Of a stretch of DNA of 64,000 nt, positions 34,015 through 45,500 are shown in pieces. The first letter of the stretch is position 1. Every line of letters starts with the position of its first letter. Where the stretch lies: the NCBI RefSeq assembly GCF_009730915.1, contig NC_052482.1, positions 868,001-932,000 of the forward strand. The letters are read 5' to 3'. The position numbers and the translations under genes are program-made. The notes below the pieces were generated by a model. The model saw nothing but the letters and a program-made list of their open reading frames with translations. It made no database searches and was not told the origin of the DNA. This stretch comes from Dioscorea cayenensis subsp. rotundata. Its lineage: Eukaryota > Streptophyta > Magnoliopsida > Dioscoreales > Dioscoreaceae.

Positions 34015-36127
34015 TCATAATTCATATATTGTAGACAACAGAAGCCCTTGGACAAATTCACTCCTTTGAGCTCTCTCCTCCTGATCCTTGTCAGGTAAAG
34101 ATGGCTCAGCACTGAACATTCTGCATATAAAGCATTACTTAAATCAGATAACCTGATTACAATAGAGAGCAGAAAGATGTGATTTATTTAGTTATTTATT
34201 TATGTTAAAGAAACAAATAAGAAATTTTAAGTTGAACGATCAATAACATGAGAAATCATCACAAAGTGCAAAACACATCTAACAAACCAACCCGTCTCAT
34301 AAGGGCAAGAAGTACCTACAGTTCAGCTATTCAAATCTAATACAATAAGGTTAGATAGACCAGAAGAACTAAATGAAGACCATTAAAATATCGGCTATAT
34401 GACTCAAATTTAGTTAAACATTGTGACACAATGCACTGAACAAAACCATAGCATCATTTTATATTTTAAAGTTCATAACACTGCAAGTAGAAAATGTAAT
34501 ACCATGGTTCTTATAAGCCCTTATATTTTGTCAAAAATTGCATTTGAATTCTTATCCAGGCAAATGCCAATCTCCTGAATAGTTTGTCCTTGAAAAATGG
34601 CATTTTGTAGATAGGAAAAACTGAAACAACTAAGCGGAGAAAATCTTAGTGTACCTTTCCACCACTTTCTCATCTGAACACTCGTTAGTTAGGCTTTCTT
34701 CATCTAAAGAGTCAGGTTGTGAGTCTCTTGACGAATCAGCAGTAGGCAAAGTACAAATGAAGGATGACAACAATGGATCTGGCGATGTAGTGGTAGCTGC
34801 AATGGTACAAGAAGAACCATCAAAATGGTCTTGCAAGTACCCTTCTCCTACTTCCTTCAACAATGAAAGCATAGAATGGTACCCTGAAGAGCCTTTGTGC
34901 AATTTCCTCCGAAGTTGTAGGTAGGTTCTTATTATGGAATTCAAGACCTATCACCAAAGATTAATCATTACTAAAAGCAAGGAAAGTAACCACTTCACCG
35001 CTCTTGAATTACAAGTTCTCAAGTTCTCAAGTCAACCCCTATAAATGTGACAAGGCTTGCACATACAGATATATATATATATATATATATAAATACATTT
35101 GTACATAAATACACATACATATAAGGATATATATATTGTCTCAGATGGAAAACAATAAACAACAAAAAGCATAACTAAAAGAAATTGTCATTTGCCTCGT
35201 TATACAATAAACCATATCTGTACCACAAACCAAAAAAGCATAGTACATCCCAACCTTAATTATGAATTGTCATGCTTCAGCATCTACTTTCTACATAAGA
35301 AAATCATCACAAAATCGAACAAGCAGCGTTGATTACAAACTTGATACACAGTCCAAGGAAGTATTCTAAGTAATCTACAGTACCAGAACTTCATAAACTA
35401 AACTATAAGCAAGAGTGAAATAATAACTCAATCTTGACATTTAAAATCTTCACAATTACAAAGTTGTAAAACAGATAATTGGCACAAATTGCATGAACAC
35501 AGATAACAAGTTTTTCTGTGTAAACGAGGAAAATACAAATCCACAGACATGAAACCTAAGCATCATAGAAATTTAACACAACCTGGCTGTGATCATAAGA
35601 GACAAACTGCACAAAGAGTCAATTTTTCTTTTTTTTTTAAAAAAAAAAGAACATAGTTTCCAGCTAAAGATGCAACCTTTACTGATTCAGTGAATAATTG
35701 AGCTAAATCCTAACTCCTACAAACAAAAAAGAATTAGTTTTTATCCATTAATTTCAACAGACATCTATGAAAAAACAAAAAATTGAACATATAGGAACAA
35801 AGAAATCATCGGATAGAATCAAATACCCCATTCTTAGCCTCGGCTGGGTGTTCATCAACGATGTGGCAGCAAAGCTCAAGAAAATCAAAATCCTCCTCAC
35901 AAAAAGGGCAAGCATAAGACGTCTCCCAATCCCCACCATCGTTCTCTTCCAACTCTGAGTACATATCTAACAATCAAAGCACTCAATCACAACCCTAAAT
36001 CACTCAAAAGAGACAAACACACACACAAATCCACAATCCCAGTTCAAGCCTCACCGTGGAGCGATTGATGCGCAGGATTGTGGCAATTCGACACGGATTT
36101 GCAGCACCTCCATGAATCGGATGCCAT
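34015..36127 (-). CDS. Di19 (drought-induced 19)-like protein, zinc-finger domain apparently incomplete
   Basis: Four exons are supported: 36127-36055, 35954-35827, 34947-34655 and 34120-34015. They give 199 aa in frame. Exon 2 holds the first half of the zf-Di19 domain (CPFCEEDFDFLELCCHIVDEH, then PAEAKNG). Exons 3-4 hold the Di19 C-terminal domain (GSSGYHSMLSLLKEVGEG; DPLLSSFICTLP; DEKVVER; DQEERAQRSEFVQGLLLSTI). In family members AKNG is followed by a second C-P-x-C...H finger and a nuclear-localising basic stretch. I could not find that finger anywhere in the 880-bp intron, and splicing 35827 to 34947 keeps frame without it. Either a small exon has diverged past recognition or the gene has lost it. 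Di19 proteins are nuclear transcription factors responding to drought, salt or light via calcium-dependent kinases. The N terminus (Cys/His-rich, MASDSWRCCKSVSNCHNP) is also unusual. Exon 3's acceptor could alternatively be at about 34929. Confidence 0.8.
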
Positions 36128-36254
36128 TGATCTCCAGCTCCCAAAAAATCCCCCCAATTGTGTAGAGTGATCCGAAACCCTAGAATTTATATACAAGACT
36201 TTTCTAATTATGAAAATTTTCTGGATCTATATATATATATATTTTTAATTAGAG

Positions 36255-36547
36255 CACGTGGGTCATACAAAGCTATGTCAACCGTCCAATGTGCTCCGAG
36301 ATGCGATTGAAATTGATAAATGGTTGCCACCTACTTAGGCTGTGAGAGTGACACGTGTCCTACCATGATGTGTTTCTTTATTATTAGTGGAATTGGTGTT
36401 TGGTGTTATGTAGAGAAGAGCGGATGAGACGATGTGAGGAGAGAATCCGGCTTTTGCAATGGGATCAGAGTAGAGTCAGTAGACACGTGTGGTATACGTG
36501 GCACGTGGTGATCAAGTGATCATTGCTCTGGACTCGGAGAACACGTG
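36255..36547. promoter_or_regulatory. G-box / ABRE cluster upstream of the Di19-like gene
   Basis: CACGTG cores lie at 36255-36260, 36352-36357, 36484-36489, 36502-36507 and 36542-36547, plus TACGTGGC at 36495-36502. Another CACGTG lies at 36681-36686. Several are in ACACGTGT(G/C) context. These sit 130-560 bp upstream of the Di19-like start codon. ACGT-core elements in pairs are bound by ABF/bZIP and bHLH factors and drive ABA and drought induction. The density is far above chance in this AT-rich DNA. Confidence 0.75.
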
Positions 36548-36689
36548 TGGGGCCCAAGCCCGTTTACTTGGTTCTCAAGCAAATAATTAATTAAAAATAA
36601 AAAAATAAAAAACAAATGATAATGAATTCTAATTTCTAAATTTACTATTTTTAAAAATATTCAAAAATAATGTGGAAAGGCACGTGAGT

Positions 36690-38371
36690 GTAAGCGGGGA
36701 TGGGAGGTCGAATCCCACCGCCATTCAACCCTCTACCAAAAAAATATTATAAAATACAGTATTATTTATTGGGTCTTTTTATTATGGAAGACATTATATT
36801 TTTACCCCATAATTATAAGGTTTTTTTTTCAGTATATCATATTAGGCGTACGTGGTAGGGCATCATTGCCCCATATGTTACTAGATTAGGACGCTCACAT
36901 AGTAAATTTACACGAAGTTTTAAATTACTATAATTGGTGTACCCCTTAACAGTCTTTATTTTATGATAATTCCTACATGGCACTTATCTCTTTTGTTAAA
37001 TAAAAAAAAACTTTTTATTAAAGAATTTTTAATTTAATTGTACTAGCTCCATTGCAAAAAATATGGTGCAAGACTTTCAAATGTTCTGAGTTCAAGTCTC
37101 ATTGGACATATATGACAGTGACGAAAAAAATGTAGGTATTAGCTTGTAATCTAAAATTTCACATCATTTTGTGTGGGTGATGATCAATTCTCACTCCAGT
37201 ATTTGCCTCAAAAAAAACTTTAATTTAAATTATAAGTTATTAATGATTTAAATTATTTAATAAAATTATTTTAAAATGAAATTCAATATGATAGCTTTCA
37301 TAGCTCAGTTGGTTAGAGCATTTATGTATCTCATTTTTCTATTTTTCATAAATAAAAATTCAAACTCTCAATGAAAGCACATTCAAGGTTTTCATATTTA
37401 TTTTATTTTATTCTTTTTGCATTTTTCTACTTTTTCATAAATAAAAATTCAAACTCCCGCTTTCTAGACATACAAAACATGAATATTCATGCACACAGTC
37501 TAATTAAACATCAATTAATACATGATTTACTATAATTATCAATATATCCATTCAATTAATGTTCTTCATATTTACATTTTTGTACCTATAATTTGAACAT
37601 TTCATAAACACATACCCAATTTGATCTTTAGAAACATGCATTGCATCTGTGAGTTTTATTAATTTCCTTTTTTATCTTGAATAATTAGTATATTCACAAA
37701 TAATAATTTTTTTTTAAAAAAAAACACACACCCCGTCAAAATTTATAAAGATATTTGGATTAGTCAAATCAAGATAACCCGGGTCTATTTTTAAATTCCT
37801 AATCATTTGCCGATTTTGAATAACTATAAAATCTTTTAATTTTTTTTTAAAATTTCAAATTTTAAATTTTCTTGAATTTTCTTATTAAGTCAAACAAAAA
37901 ACAATCTAAATCTAAATTTAAAAATAACAAATAATTAGAAGCCCTCAACACCCAAACAACAAAAAGAAAAAAACCTACCAAAATGGAAGCATATCCAATT
38001 TTTTATTAATTATAAGATCTTATTTCCTTTTCCAAAACTTTCCAAAAATAAAAAAAAATAAAAAAAAGACCAAATATAAATATCCCTTCTCTTGCATTTC
38101 CAATAAACACCTCCATTTTTATATCCCTAAAAAATAAAAAGAAAGCTACTATTTTTTTCCCCTTCATTGCTCCAAGTAATTTTTTTTTTGAATTTATATT
38201 TTTTAATATATAAAAAAAATTTAATTTAATTTTTTAATATGGAACTATAATAAATAAATAAATAGAAAATTAAGGGTTTTGTTTTTTTTTTTTCCATTTT
38301 TGAAGAATTTGAGAAGAAAGCGAAGCTCTCTCACTCTCTTCTTCTTCTTCTTCTTCTTCTTCTTCATTCTC
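36690..38371. other. AT-rich intergenic DNA with SINE-like and tRNA-like pieces; RR leader
   Basis: gggaggtcgaatcccaccgc at about 36704-36724 is a good B-box-like sequence followed by A-rich DNA, as in SINE heads. A tRNA-like segment is at 37294-37378 (separate entry). The TTC repeat at about 38339-38364 marks the 5' leader of the response-regulator gene. Nothing else is recognisable. Confidence 0.45.
37294..37378 (+). pseudogene. Degenerate tRNA-like sequence
   Basis: GCTTTCA (37294-37300) and TGAAAGC (37372-37378) form a perfect 7-bp acceptor-like stem. TAGCTCAGTTGG (37301-37312) is a perfect A box with a plausible D arm. The 3' part has only a weak B box (aattcaaactc) without a paired T stem, and the anticodon arm is not clean over 85 nt. 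About 35 bp of the 3' half recur as a direct repeat at about 37422-37459. It is best read as a decayed tRNA gene or the head of a tRNA-derived SINE. Confidence 0.5.
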
Positions 38372-38485
38372 ATGAGGTTTATGGTTCACAGATTAATCAA
38401 AGATGGAGTCTTTGATGTGAATTCGCGTCCTGGAACAATCCATTGGGTTCGCAGAGTCTTCTCCAAATGCTGCCGAGTTTCTTGA
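38372..38485 (+). promoter_or_regulatory. 37-codon uORF abutting the type-B response regulator start
   Basis: ATG at 38372 opens 37 codons (MRFMVHRLIKDGVFDV...) and stops with TGA at 38483-38485, only 3 nt before the main ATG at 38489. A second, 5-codon uORF (38403-38420) is nested in another frame. Too little spacer is left for normal reinitiation, so the main frame would depend on leaky scanning, on initiation regulated by the uORF peptide, or on a downstream transcription start. Confidence 0.65.
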
Positions 38486-38488
38486 TCC

Positions 38489-41400
38489 ATGGAAATCAGT
38501 AGAAGAGTTAGTGCTGGTCCAAGTCTAGTAACAGTGAAGCTTCCGATGGATTTCCCTGCTGGGCTTAGGGTTCTTGTCGTTGATGATGATCCTTTGTGCC
38601 TTAGAACCATTGAGAGATTGCTTTGGAATTGTCATTATGATGGTATTGTTATTTTTCTCCCAAATTTTTGACCTTTTGATCTTTTTTTTCTTTTTTTTTT
38701 TTTGTTGAAAGTGATGGTTTTGAAATTTTGATGGTGTTTTTGATGTGGGGATTTTGATTTATTTGCTGTTAAATGTTGTGGTTGTTAAAACCTTGTTGAA
38801 TCTAATGAGTTTTGATTGGTTTTCATTGGTTTTGGATTGAATGATTAGTTTCCTCTAGGGTTTTTCCTATGATAGAGTTTTGAATCATTTGATGAATTTT
38901 GATTTGTATTTCTTGTGGTGTTTTTGAAAATGGCTTTTGAGTTTCTTGATTTATTTAAAATCAATGTTGATGGGAGATACACTTGAACAATTCACACTCA
39001 AGAGAATGCTCAAGATTTGTTCTTGCGATGGTATTTTGATCATTTTCTTTTAGTTTTCATGTTGAACTTGGTGAATTTTGATTGTTTATCACTGGTTAGA
39101 GAGTTATTAGCAACTTTTAGATTGAAAACAATTGTTCAAACAATGAATTGTATCTATGTTTTTTGTTAGATAGAGTTTCTGAAATTATTGAGGATTCAAA
39201 TATCTGCTGATGTTTTTGCATTTGTCTTTTCGATCAGTCACTACTTGTCCGAGGGCAGACACTGCACTCTCCATGGTAAGGGAGAGAAAGGGAGGCTTTG
39301 ATCTTATACTGAGTGATGTCCATATGCCTGATATGGATGGTTTCAAGCTCCTCGAGCTCATTGGATTAGAGACTGATCTCCCTGTTATCAGTAAGCATGC
39401 ATTGATGAGCTTTCTTATTGATTAACTATTCTATATTTTGTTAGTCATTAATGCTTTATTGATTGCCAGTGATATCGGCTGATGATGGGAAGGATGTAGT
39501 CATGAAAGGTGTCACTAATGGCGCTGTGGATTACATTGTAAAGCCGGTGAGAATTGAGGCTGTGAAGATTATGTGGCAGCATGTAGTGAGGAAGTATCAG
39601 ATGAAAAAAAAGGTTTTGGAGCCTGTGGAATGTGCGGAGGAGAAGAAAGCCGATGAGAATGGTGATAATGCGTCCTTGGCAGAGGATGATGAGAGCTGGA
39701 AGAATGGCAATAGGAAAAAGGATGAAAATGATGGAGAAGATGAAGATGAGCAAGGGGAAGAGTCACCGCCACTGAAGAAGCCTCGGGTGGTTTGGTCTTC
39801 TGAACTCCACCAAGCGTTTGTTTCTGCAGTGACTCGACTTGGCATCGACAGTGAGTAGAACATTATTTTTTGATGTTATTTGTTTGCATTTGGAACAGGT
39901 TAATCAATTTATGAATGTGTTTTTTATTTTTGTTTTATTGTCATTATGTTTCACAGAGGCTGTTCCGAAGAAAATTCTTGAGATGATGGATGTTCCGGGC
40001 ATTACAAGAGAAAATGTTGCTAGTCACTTGCAGGTTTGCACTTGATTCAGTCAAACATTTTGTTTAGAATGTTCTGTGACACAATAAATTGAATAGTATA
40101 AATTTTCAGTTGATTATAATTGATTTTGAATTATGAAAGTGAGCCAAAATTAACAAAATCTGAAACATAGTAGAGGTTGTGTTGCAGTTTTGTATGTACT
40201 CTTCACTATCTTTGTTTGTATGTCATGACATGTATTCGAATATTCAATGTATTGTTTGTCATCATGATGTTATCCAGTGTAATTGATTCAATAGCACTCC
40301 ATCGTATAAGAAAACTAGAATGGATTTACTCACTTTCTTGTTTATGTAATTCTACTTCAGCAAAAAGTGATCATGTGTTTAAATGCAATTCATATGCAAC
40401 AGAAATTTCGTTTGTTTGTGAAGAAAAATAACATACTCGGCGATCAAAAGCAATTGTCTGATGGCACAAGGGCAGGATACGCTCCAATCAATTCAGTCAG
40501 CTCCTTCGATCTTCAAGGTCCTCATATTCCTGGTCAACATATGCTGCAAAACCAAATGAATCTGCGATCTGGACCAAGACAACTCGCAGCAACGGGGTCA
40601 ACCTTATCACTTCTTGATCGGATGAATCGCTTCAATTCCAATGCTCAAACTTCAAATACTTCAAGAATTGTACCATGGGAGCAATCATTCAACAATCGGC
40701 AAATGAACTCGATCTTGAGATCTCAAACTAACATGGAATCAAGGCAGTCACAGCAAGTGCTCCAATCAGACTCCAATCTCGGTCTACAAGCAACGCAAGG
40801 AACACCGAGCTTTCTGGATCCTTTTCCTACGAGTACAAACCTTGCATTTAATTTGACCACCAGCAGTGCTTGCCCAGTGAACTCCATTCAGCAAAGCCGA
40901 CAATTCGATCAATTTCGACAGCAAAACAATTTCACTGCAGACGTGTCTACAAGGGGGCAATTAATGAATGGAATCTCAGGTGAACTTGATGATGTGCTTT
41001 TGTCAAACTTATGCCAGCAGATAACAACTCCAAATTCTCATGTTGGAGGCACATCAGCAGCTGAAACTTTGCTGCCTAGTTCATACGGTTCGGCTTCTCA
41101 AACTTTATATCCTTGTGTTGGGGACAACTACACAAATGCATTGGCAGGAAATTCTTTTCCTCTGGTAACCAGCACGGCCACACGGGACATCTTGCCATTA
41201 GGTATGTTCGGGGAAACTGTACCTCCAAGAAGCGACATTGAATTACTGGATCACATGATTGGTTCAAAACCGGAAGACAACTTTGCTCCAAACCATTGGA
41301 ACAGTAACAGGAACACCGGCATTGAGAGCAATGTGGTTATGCCAAACGGAACAGAGACCACCGATTGCAATAAAATCACCGGTGCAGTTCAATGCAGTAA

Positions 41401-41715
41401 CTCCATTACAGCTGAAAGTTCTGCAGCAGTAACCACGAACGATGTGCCAGAATCAAGTATTAATGTTTTCCCGAACGAGCTAAAGAATGTGGTTTCAGAT
41501 CAGGTTTGTTTCCTTTTGCATTATGGATGAAAATTAACAACCAAACATGAATTTTCATACTTACTGATTTCTGAATACATAACATGCAACTTTTTTTTCT
41601 TGGGCTATAGTTTCTGCAGCAAGAAGGCATTGGAGTGATCGATACTGAGTTTAACTATGAAGCTTTTTCGATGGATGACATTTTGAATTACACACCGGGG
41701 CCTTTACCGATGTAG
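38489..41715 (+). CDS. Type-B response regulator (ARR-B, cytokinin-signalling transcription factor)
   Basis: Six exons give 656 aa: 38489-38642, 39238-39390, 39470-39850, 39957-40033, 40403-41503 and 41611-41715. All are GT-AG and in phase. The receiver domain is at about residues 26-140, with the acidic pocket VVDDDP (31-35), phospho-acceptor Asp78 in [10 protein letters not shown] and Lys127 in VKPV. An acidic Lys/Glu linker and a basic patch lead to the GARP/Myb-like DNA-binding domain at about 207-263 ([16 protein letters not shown]...[14 protein letters not shown]). The rest is a Gln/Asn/Ser-rich activation region. Type-B RRs are phosphorylated by HPt proteins after cytokinin perception and activate type-A RR and other targets in the nucleus. 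GARP differs from the usual HLQKYRLYL ending ([11 protein letters not shown]), which may mark a particular subgroup. The 595-bp first intron and the uORF are notable for regulation. Confidence 0.95.
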
Positions 41716-43168
41716 TATCTTTCCTGAATTTGATCCATTCTTTGTAGTGCTTTTTTGCTGATCAATAAGCAAAATTTTGGTTCATCTATTTCAAGCTAAC
41801 AGCAGAGGTAGATTTGCATGGTGGTTTAGGGTTTATTTAGGGGTTATTTAGGGTTGGGCAATAACCATGGGACATTAAGCTTATTGTTGCTTAATTTCTC
41901 TCTATTTTTTTTCATAAATTAACTTCTTTATGTACATGTTCAAACTGAATTTTTTCAATTCAGTGAAGTCTTTTATTTTTATTATTATCATTATTGTTGT
42001 TGTTGTTGTTGTTTAATTTTAAACTTTGATTGAGAAGATTGATTGTTCAATCATTGTGATCACTTGAATTCAAAATCCATATTTTGATTAAAGTATTATT
42101 GGGGATTGTCTTGAAAGAGAAAAGGAGATTAGTATTTTTTTTATTTTATTTTTTTTTTTTTTTGAAGTTTGAATTAAAGGAAAAGTTTTATTTGATTCAA
42201 AACAAAACTAATTTTAATTTACTGTTAGTTGAAATAAATGTTTCTGTTAATAATTAGTAATTGCATTTATTTATCATTTTGATGTTATACAATAATCACT
42301 TCTGTTTTTAAGTTGACATAATCAATGTATTACAAAAACAAATTTACAATATATATATATATATATGTTGTTTCCCAAAAAAATTCAATTTCACTCGATT
42401 TATAAATTAAATTTATTCATTTCAACACCAAACTCAAGCAACCTTTCAAACATTATATTAGGGTTTATGGTCCCTCTACTTATGTGACTATCTACTATGA
42501 TTTAATATTATTTAGTCCTTTTATTTGTTCGTTTAGATCAATTAAATATATGTAACAAAAGTTATACTTACCATTTGATTTGGCTCACGTGGCTTGTTTT
42601 ATATTAACTTTTTTTATGTTAACATAGTGGAGTAAAACCAATGTTAACCTTTATTTTTTCCTGGTATATGTGCAAAACTATAACTTAACCACCGATTTAA
42701 AAGTAATAATATATTTTAATAGTATATCTAAAGTAGAGGAATATATATATACAAACAAATCGAGTTTTTAAGGGTATATATAATATTTTGTTTTATTGAG
42801 GAGTATATCTGTATATGTATGTATTTAGGTAGATTTATAGAGTTAAATTTATTTATTTATTTCTGAGATAAAGCTGGCAACTGTGTTACTTTTACGGTTG
42901 GAAAAAAGCCCGGGGGTTTCTGTGCAAAAGAACAAGAGTTGGTGGACTTTTAGTGAAGAAAGACAAGAGAACTCTTCTTTGTAATTCTTTGTGAACACTA
43001 GTGTTTTTGTGGTTCTTTTGTTTGAAGAGTTCTCAAATTCATTCCTTGTTTTCAAAAACAAGAAGAGAACTTTTGCTTATTGATTGAGTTGTTTTTGTGA
43101 TCATTTGTGTTTCATGTTTGAATAGTCCTCAAATGTATATACTTTGTGAGCATTATTTTTATTTATTT
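41716..43168. other. 3' flank of the response regulator and AT-rich intergenic DNA
   Basis: A degenerate telo-box-like run (tttagggtttatttagggg, about 41826-41857) follows the stop codon. The rest is AT-rich with a TA microsatellite at about 42350. A stretch near 42460-42545 (tttatggtccctct..tttagtccttttattt) resembles the ends of the MITE at 43169 but was not resolved into an element. No gene was seen. Confidence 0.4.
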
Positions 43169-43459
43169 ATGGTTTAATTGTCGTATAGGTCCCTATAATT
43201 ATATACTTTCTATTTTTTAGTCCTTTTAATACTTTTAGGTACAATTAAGTTCTCATATTTGCTTAAGTTGGTCGTTCTAGTCCACAGTAATATTTTTAGG
43301 TACAATTAAGTCCTTGCAATTTACACTTGCCCATCTACACCGCGGACTAGAATGACCCAACTTGACTAAATATGAAGACTTAATTGTACCTAAAATATTA
43401 CAAGGACTAAAAGGGCAAAAAGTACATAATTACAGGGACTTGTATAGCAATTAAACCAT
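43169..43459. mobile_element. Foldback MITE with ~130-bp arms
   Basis: The element starts ATGGTTTAATTG and ends CAATTAAACCAT. The arms pair over nearly their whole length: (t/a)aggtccct(a/g)taattat, tttagtccttt, taggtacaattaagt, tcatattt, ttctagtcc on each side. The turn is near 43320-43340 (ctacaccgcgg). An 8-bp repeat ATTTATTT borders it (43161-43168 and 43460-43467), suggesting hAT, but the flank is AT-simple and the match may be chance. It has no ORF. Confidence 0.75.
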
Positions 43460-44190
43460 ATTTATTTATTTGTTTTTTAAAACAAATGACAAACGTTTGT
43501 TTCTAGATATATGAGTGTAAGCTACGATATCACTCGTGAGTTAATTCCTCCAATAAAAATTTGAACCCTCACCATCCTGCACACCGTCGCTAACCACATG
43601 AATCAAGTGGCTTTGACTGTGAACATTATTTTTGTTCCTTGTTTTAAAGAAAAAAAAAAAAGCTTTGAGGTAATGAATGTTTTATTGGATTTCATTATTT
43701 ATTTATTTTTAAAATGCTAAGACTTTTTCTTTCATTATTAATGTTGTTTCTTTTTAGATTTTCACCAAGGAAAGAGTTGAAGATTGAGATGGAGATGATG
43801 ATGAAGAAGAAGAAGAAACTAACAATATATTTTTGGTTTCCAAAATGGTATAATCATAAACTCAAATTGAGTTTTTCTTTTTCTATTCTTAAAATTAAAT
43901 ATATTATTTTTAATTTAGAAGCATATTCCTGAAGCTCTTTTTGTGTGGTATTTTTCACTTGATGAGTCTAAATGCTATGATAGATTCCCTCAATTATTTT
44001 GTTTTAAAGTTCTTTGATTTAAGTGATGTTATCAAGAATGACTATGATTTCTGAAGAAAATCCTGCAAAGAAGGTACAAAGATTTACCAGCAGTTCAAAC
44101 TAAGGTTGATGATAAAAAGAGAAATTCTTTTGAAGATGTGAGACTACTACTATAATATCAAAATTGGAATTTAGATGAAAGAAAGTCGGC

Positions 44191-44571
44191 TAAATTTTTT
44201 AACCAGACACCCAACTATGACCTGTTTTTCATTTTGAGGTCTAGATTTCAATTTGAATCAAAATAATTATCAAATTTTAATTTTGTTTCATTAGGTGATC
44301 ACCGGAGAGATTTTAGTATATTTTTAATGATTTGATGTTAGAAATTTCTGTCAGCACCTAAGATGGAATTGCTATTTAGGTGGGCAATGTGTTATACATT
44401 TGTTGATAGAGAATTTCCGACATCTATATCATTAAAAAGGTAGGTCAAAATCTCACAGATAATCACCCAGTAAAATAAAATTAAAGTTAGTTAACCATTT
44501 TGATTCAAATTGAAGTTCGGCCCTCATAATTAAAAAAAAAATCATAGTTTGGTACCCTGTTAAAAAATTGA
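44191..44571. mobile_element. Foldback MITE, family A copy 2
   Basis: Arms of about 150 bp start TAAATTTTTTAACCAGACACCCAAC and end with its inverse (gttaaaaaattga). Shared blocks include caatttgaatcaaaat, taattttgttt(c/t), ggtgat-a-c-g(a/t)gagattt and tttttaatgat. It has the same family structure as 13798-14148. The centre (about 44335-44400) is unpaired. No coding sequence was seen. Confidence 0.7.
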
Positions 44572-45109
44572 CCAGAAGAAAATCACTAGTACATTTTTGA
44601 AAAAAATTCTTTTTCTATCATAAATCTGTCTTTGAACATTTGCAGGTAAACCATTGTACTATACTTGCAGCATTTCCTTGGGAAACCATAATCCTTCTCA
44701 ATAACATCAATTAAGTGAAAGAATTTTGAAACAAAGTAACTGCTGAAAACTACATCAAAAGTAACTTTTTTTTTAAGGTCTGGTTGTTGTTGTTGTTGTT
44801 GTTGAAGGCAAAAGGATAAAGAAGCAGATTTTGTTCATTGGATGTAGAATCTAATGTTGGTAGTTTGGGCCTTTTTTAAGTGGAAGTGTGCATTCTTTTC
44901 CTTGTCAAAGACAGCAAAAACATTCTAGTGACCTTTTTATTTATTTATTTTATTTTTTAAGAAATGAAGCATAAATTTCTCAGCCCCTAAAAATAAACAC
45001 TAACATTTGTTTTTATAAAATATATAATTGTTGATATGATGATACTCAAGATCTTCTAATCAATATACACACACAAATAATATATATAGAGAGAGATTAT
45101 AATTTAAGG

Positions 45110-45345
45110 ATATCCCTAGATTATTGTTCTTTAGGAACGTTTTACTTACAGTGGTTGGATCATTATTCAATAGCTGTTTATTTATATAAATATTGTACAT
45201 CATTTATTGTTCACAATTATTGTATGACACTGTAAAATGCGTTTTTCTCTGTTTATGATTATCACAGTCGTCGGATTACTATCCGACGGCTACTGTAAAC
45301 GTTCATAGATTTGAAATCTAGTGATGTCCCTAGATTACCAGTCCT
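45110..45345. repeat. Dispersed repeat, family B (GGAT-x-A-TCCGACGGCT type)
   Basis: The block carries tatccctagattattg at its start, ttacagtggttggatcatt, a centre with attgttcacaatta, then cagtcgtcggattactatcc, gacggctactgtaaacgttc and gatttgaaatctagtgatgtccctag. The same end modules recur in the tandem pair at 58491-58921, showing a dispersed family. Parts are inverted to each other (gaacgttttac / gtaaacgttc). Confidence 0.55.
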
Positions 45346-45500
45346 CATATATATATATATTTATATACAAACAACGATGGATGCCCAAATTAAAAATCGT
45401 AAAAAAAAAAAAAAAAACAAACATTATTCTTACCACTTACTTTTTTTCTCAACTCTCCCTACATAAATTAATGGGAACAAAAAATTGAGAGCAAGAGGCA

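Noticed and set aside
36690-38300. CRISPR-like or regularly spaced short repeats
   Set aside because: No regular repeat-spacer pattern. Plant nuclear context makes CRISPR irrelevant, and the repeats are homopolymer or microsatellite runs.
39448-39863. Antisense ORFs over the response-regulator linker
   Set aside because: They are complements of the Lys/Glu/Asp-rich linker; His/Leu/Ser-rich translation without support.
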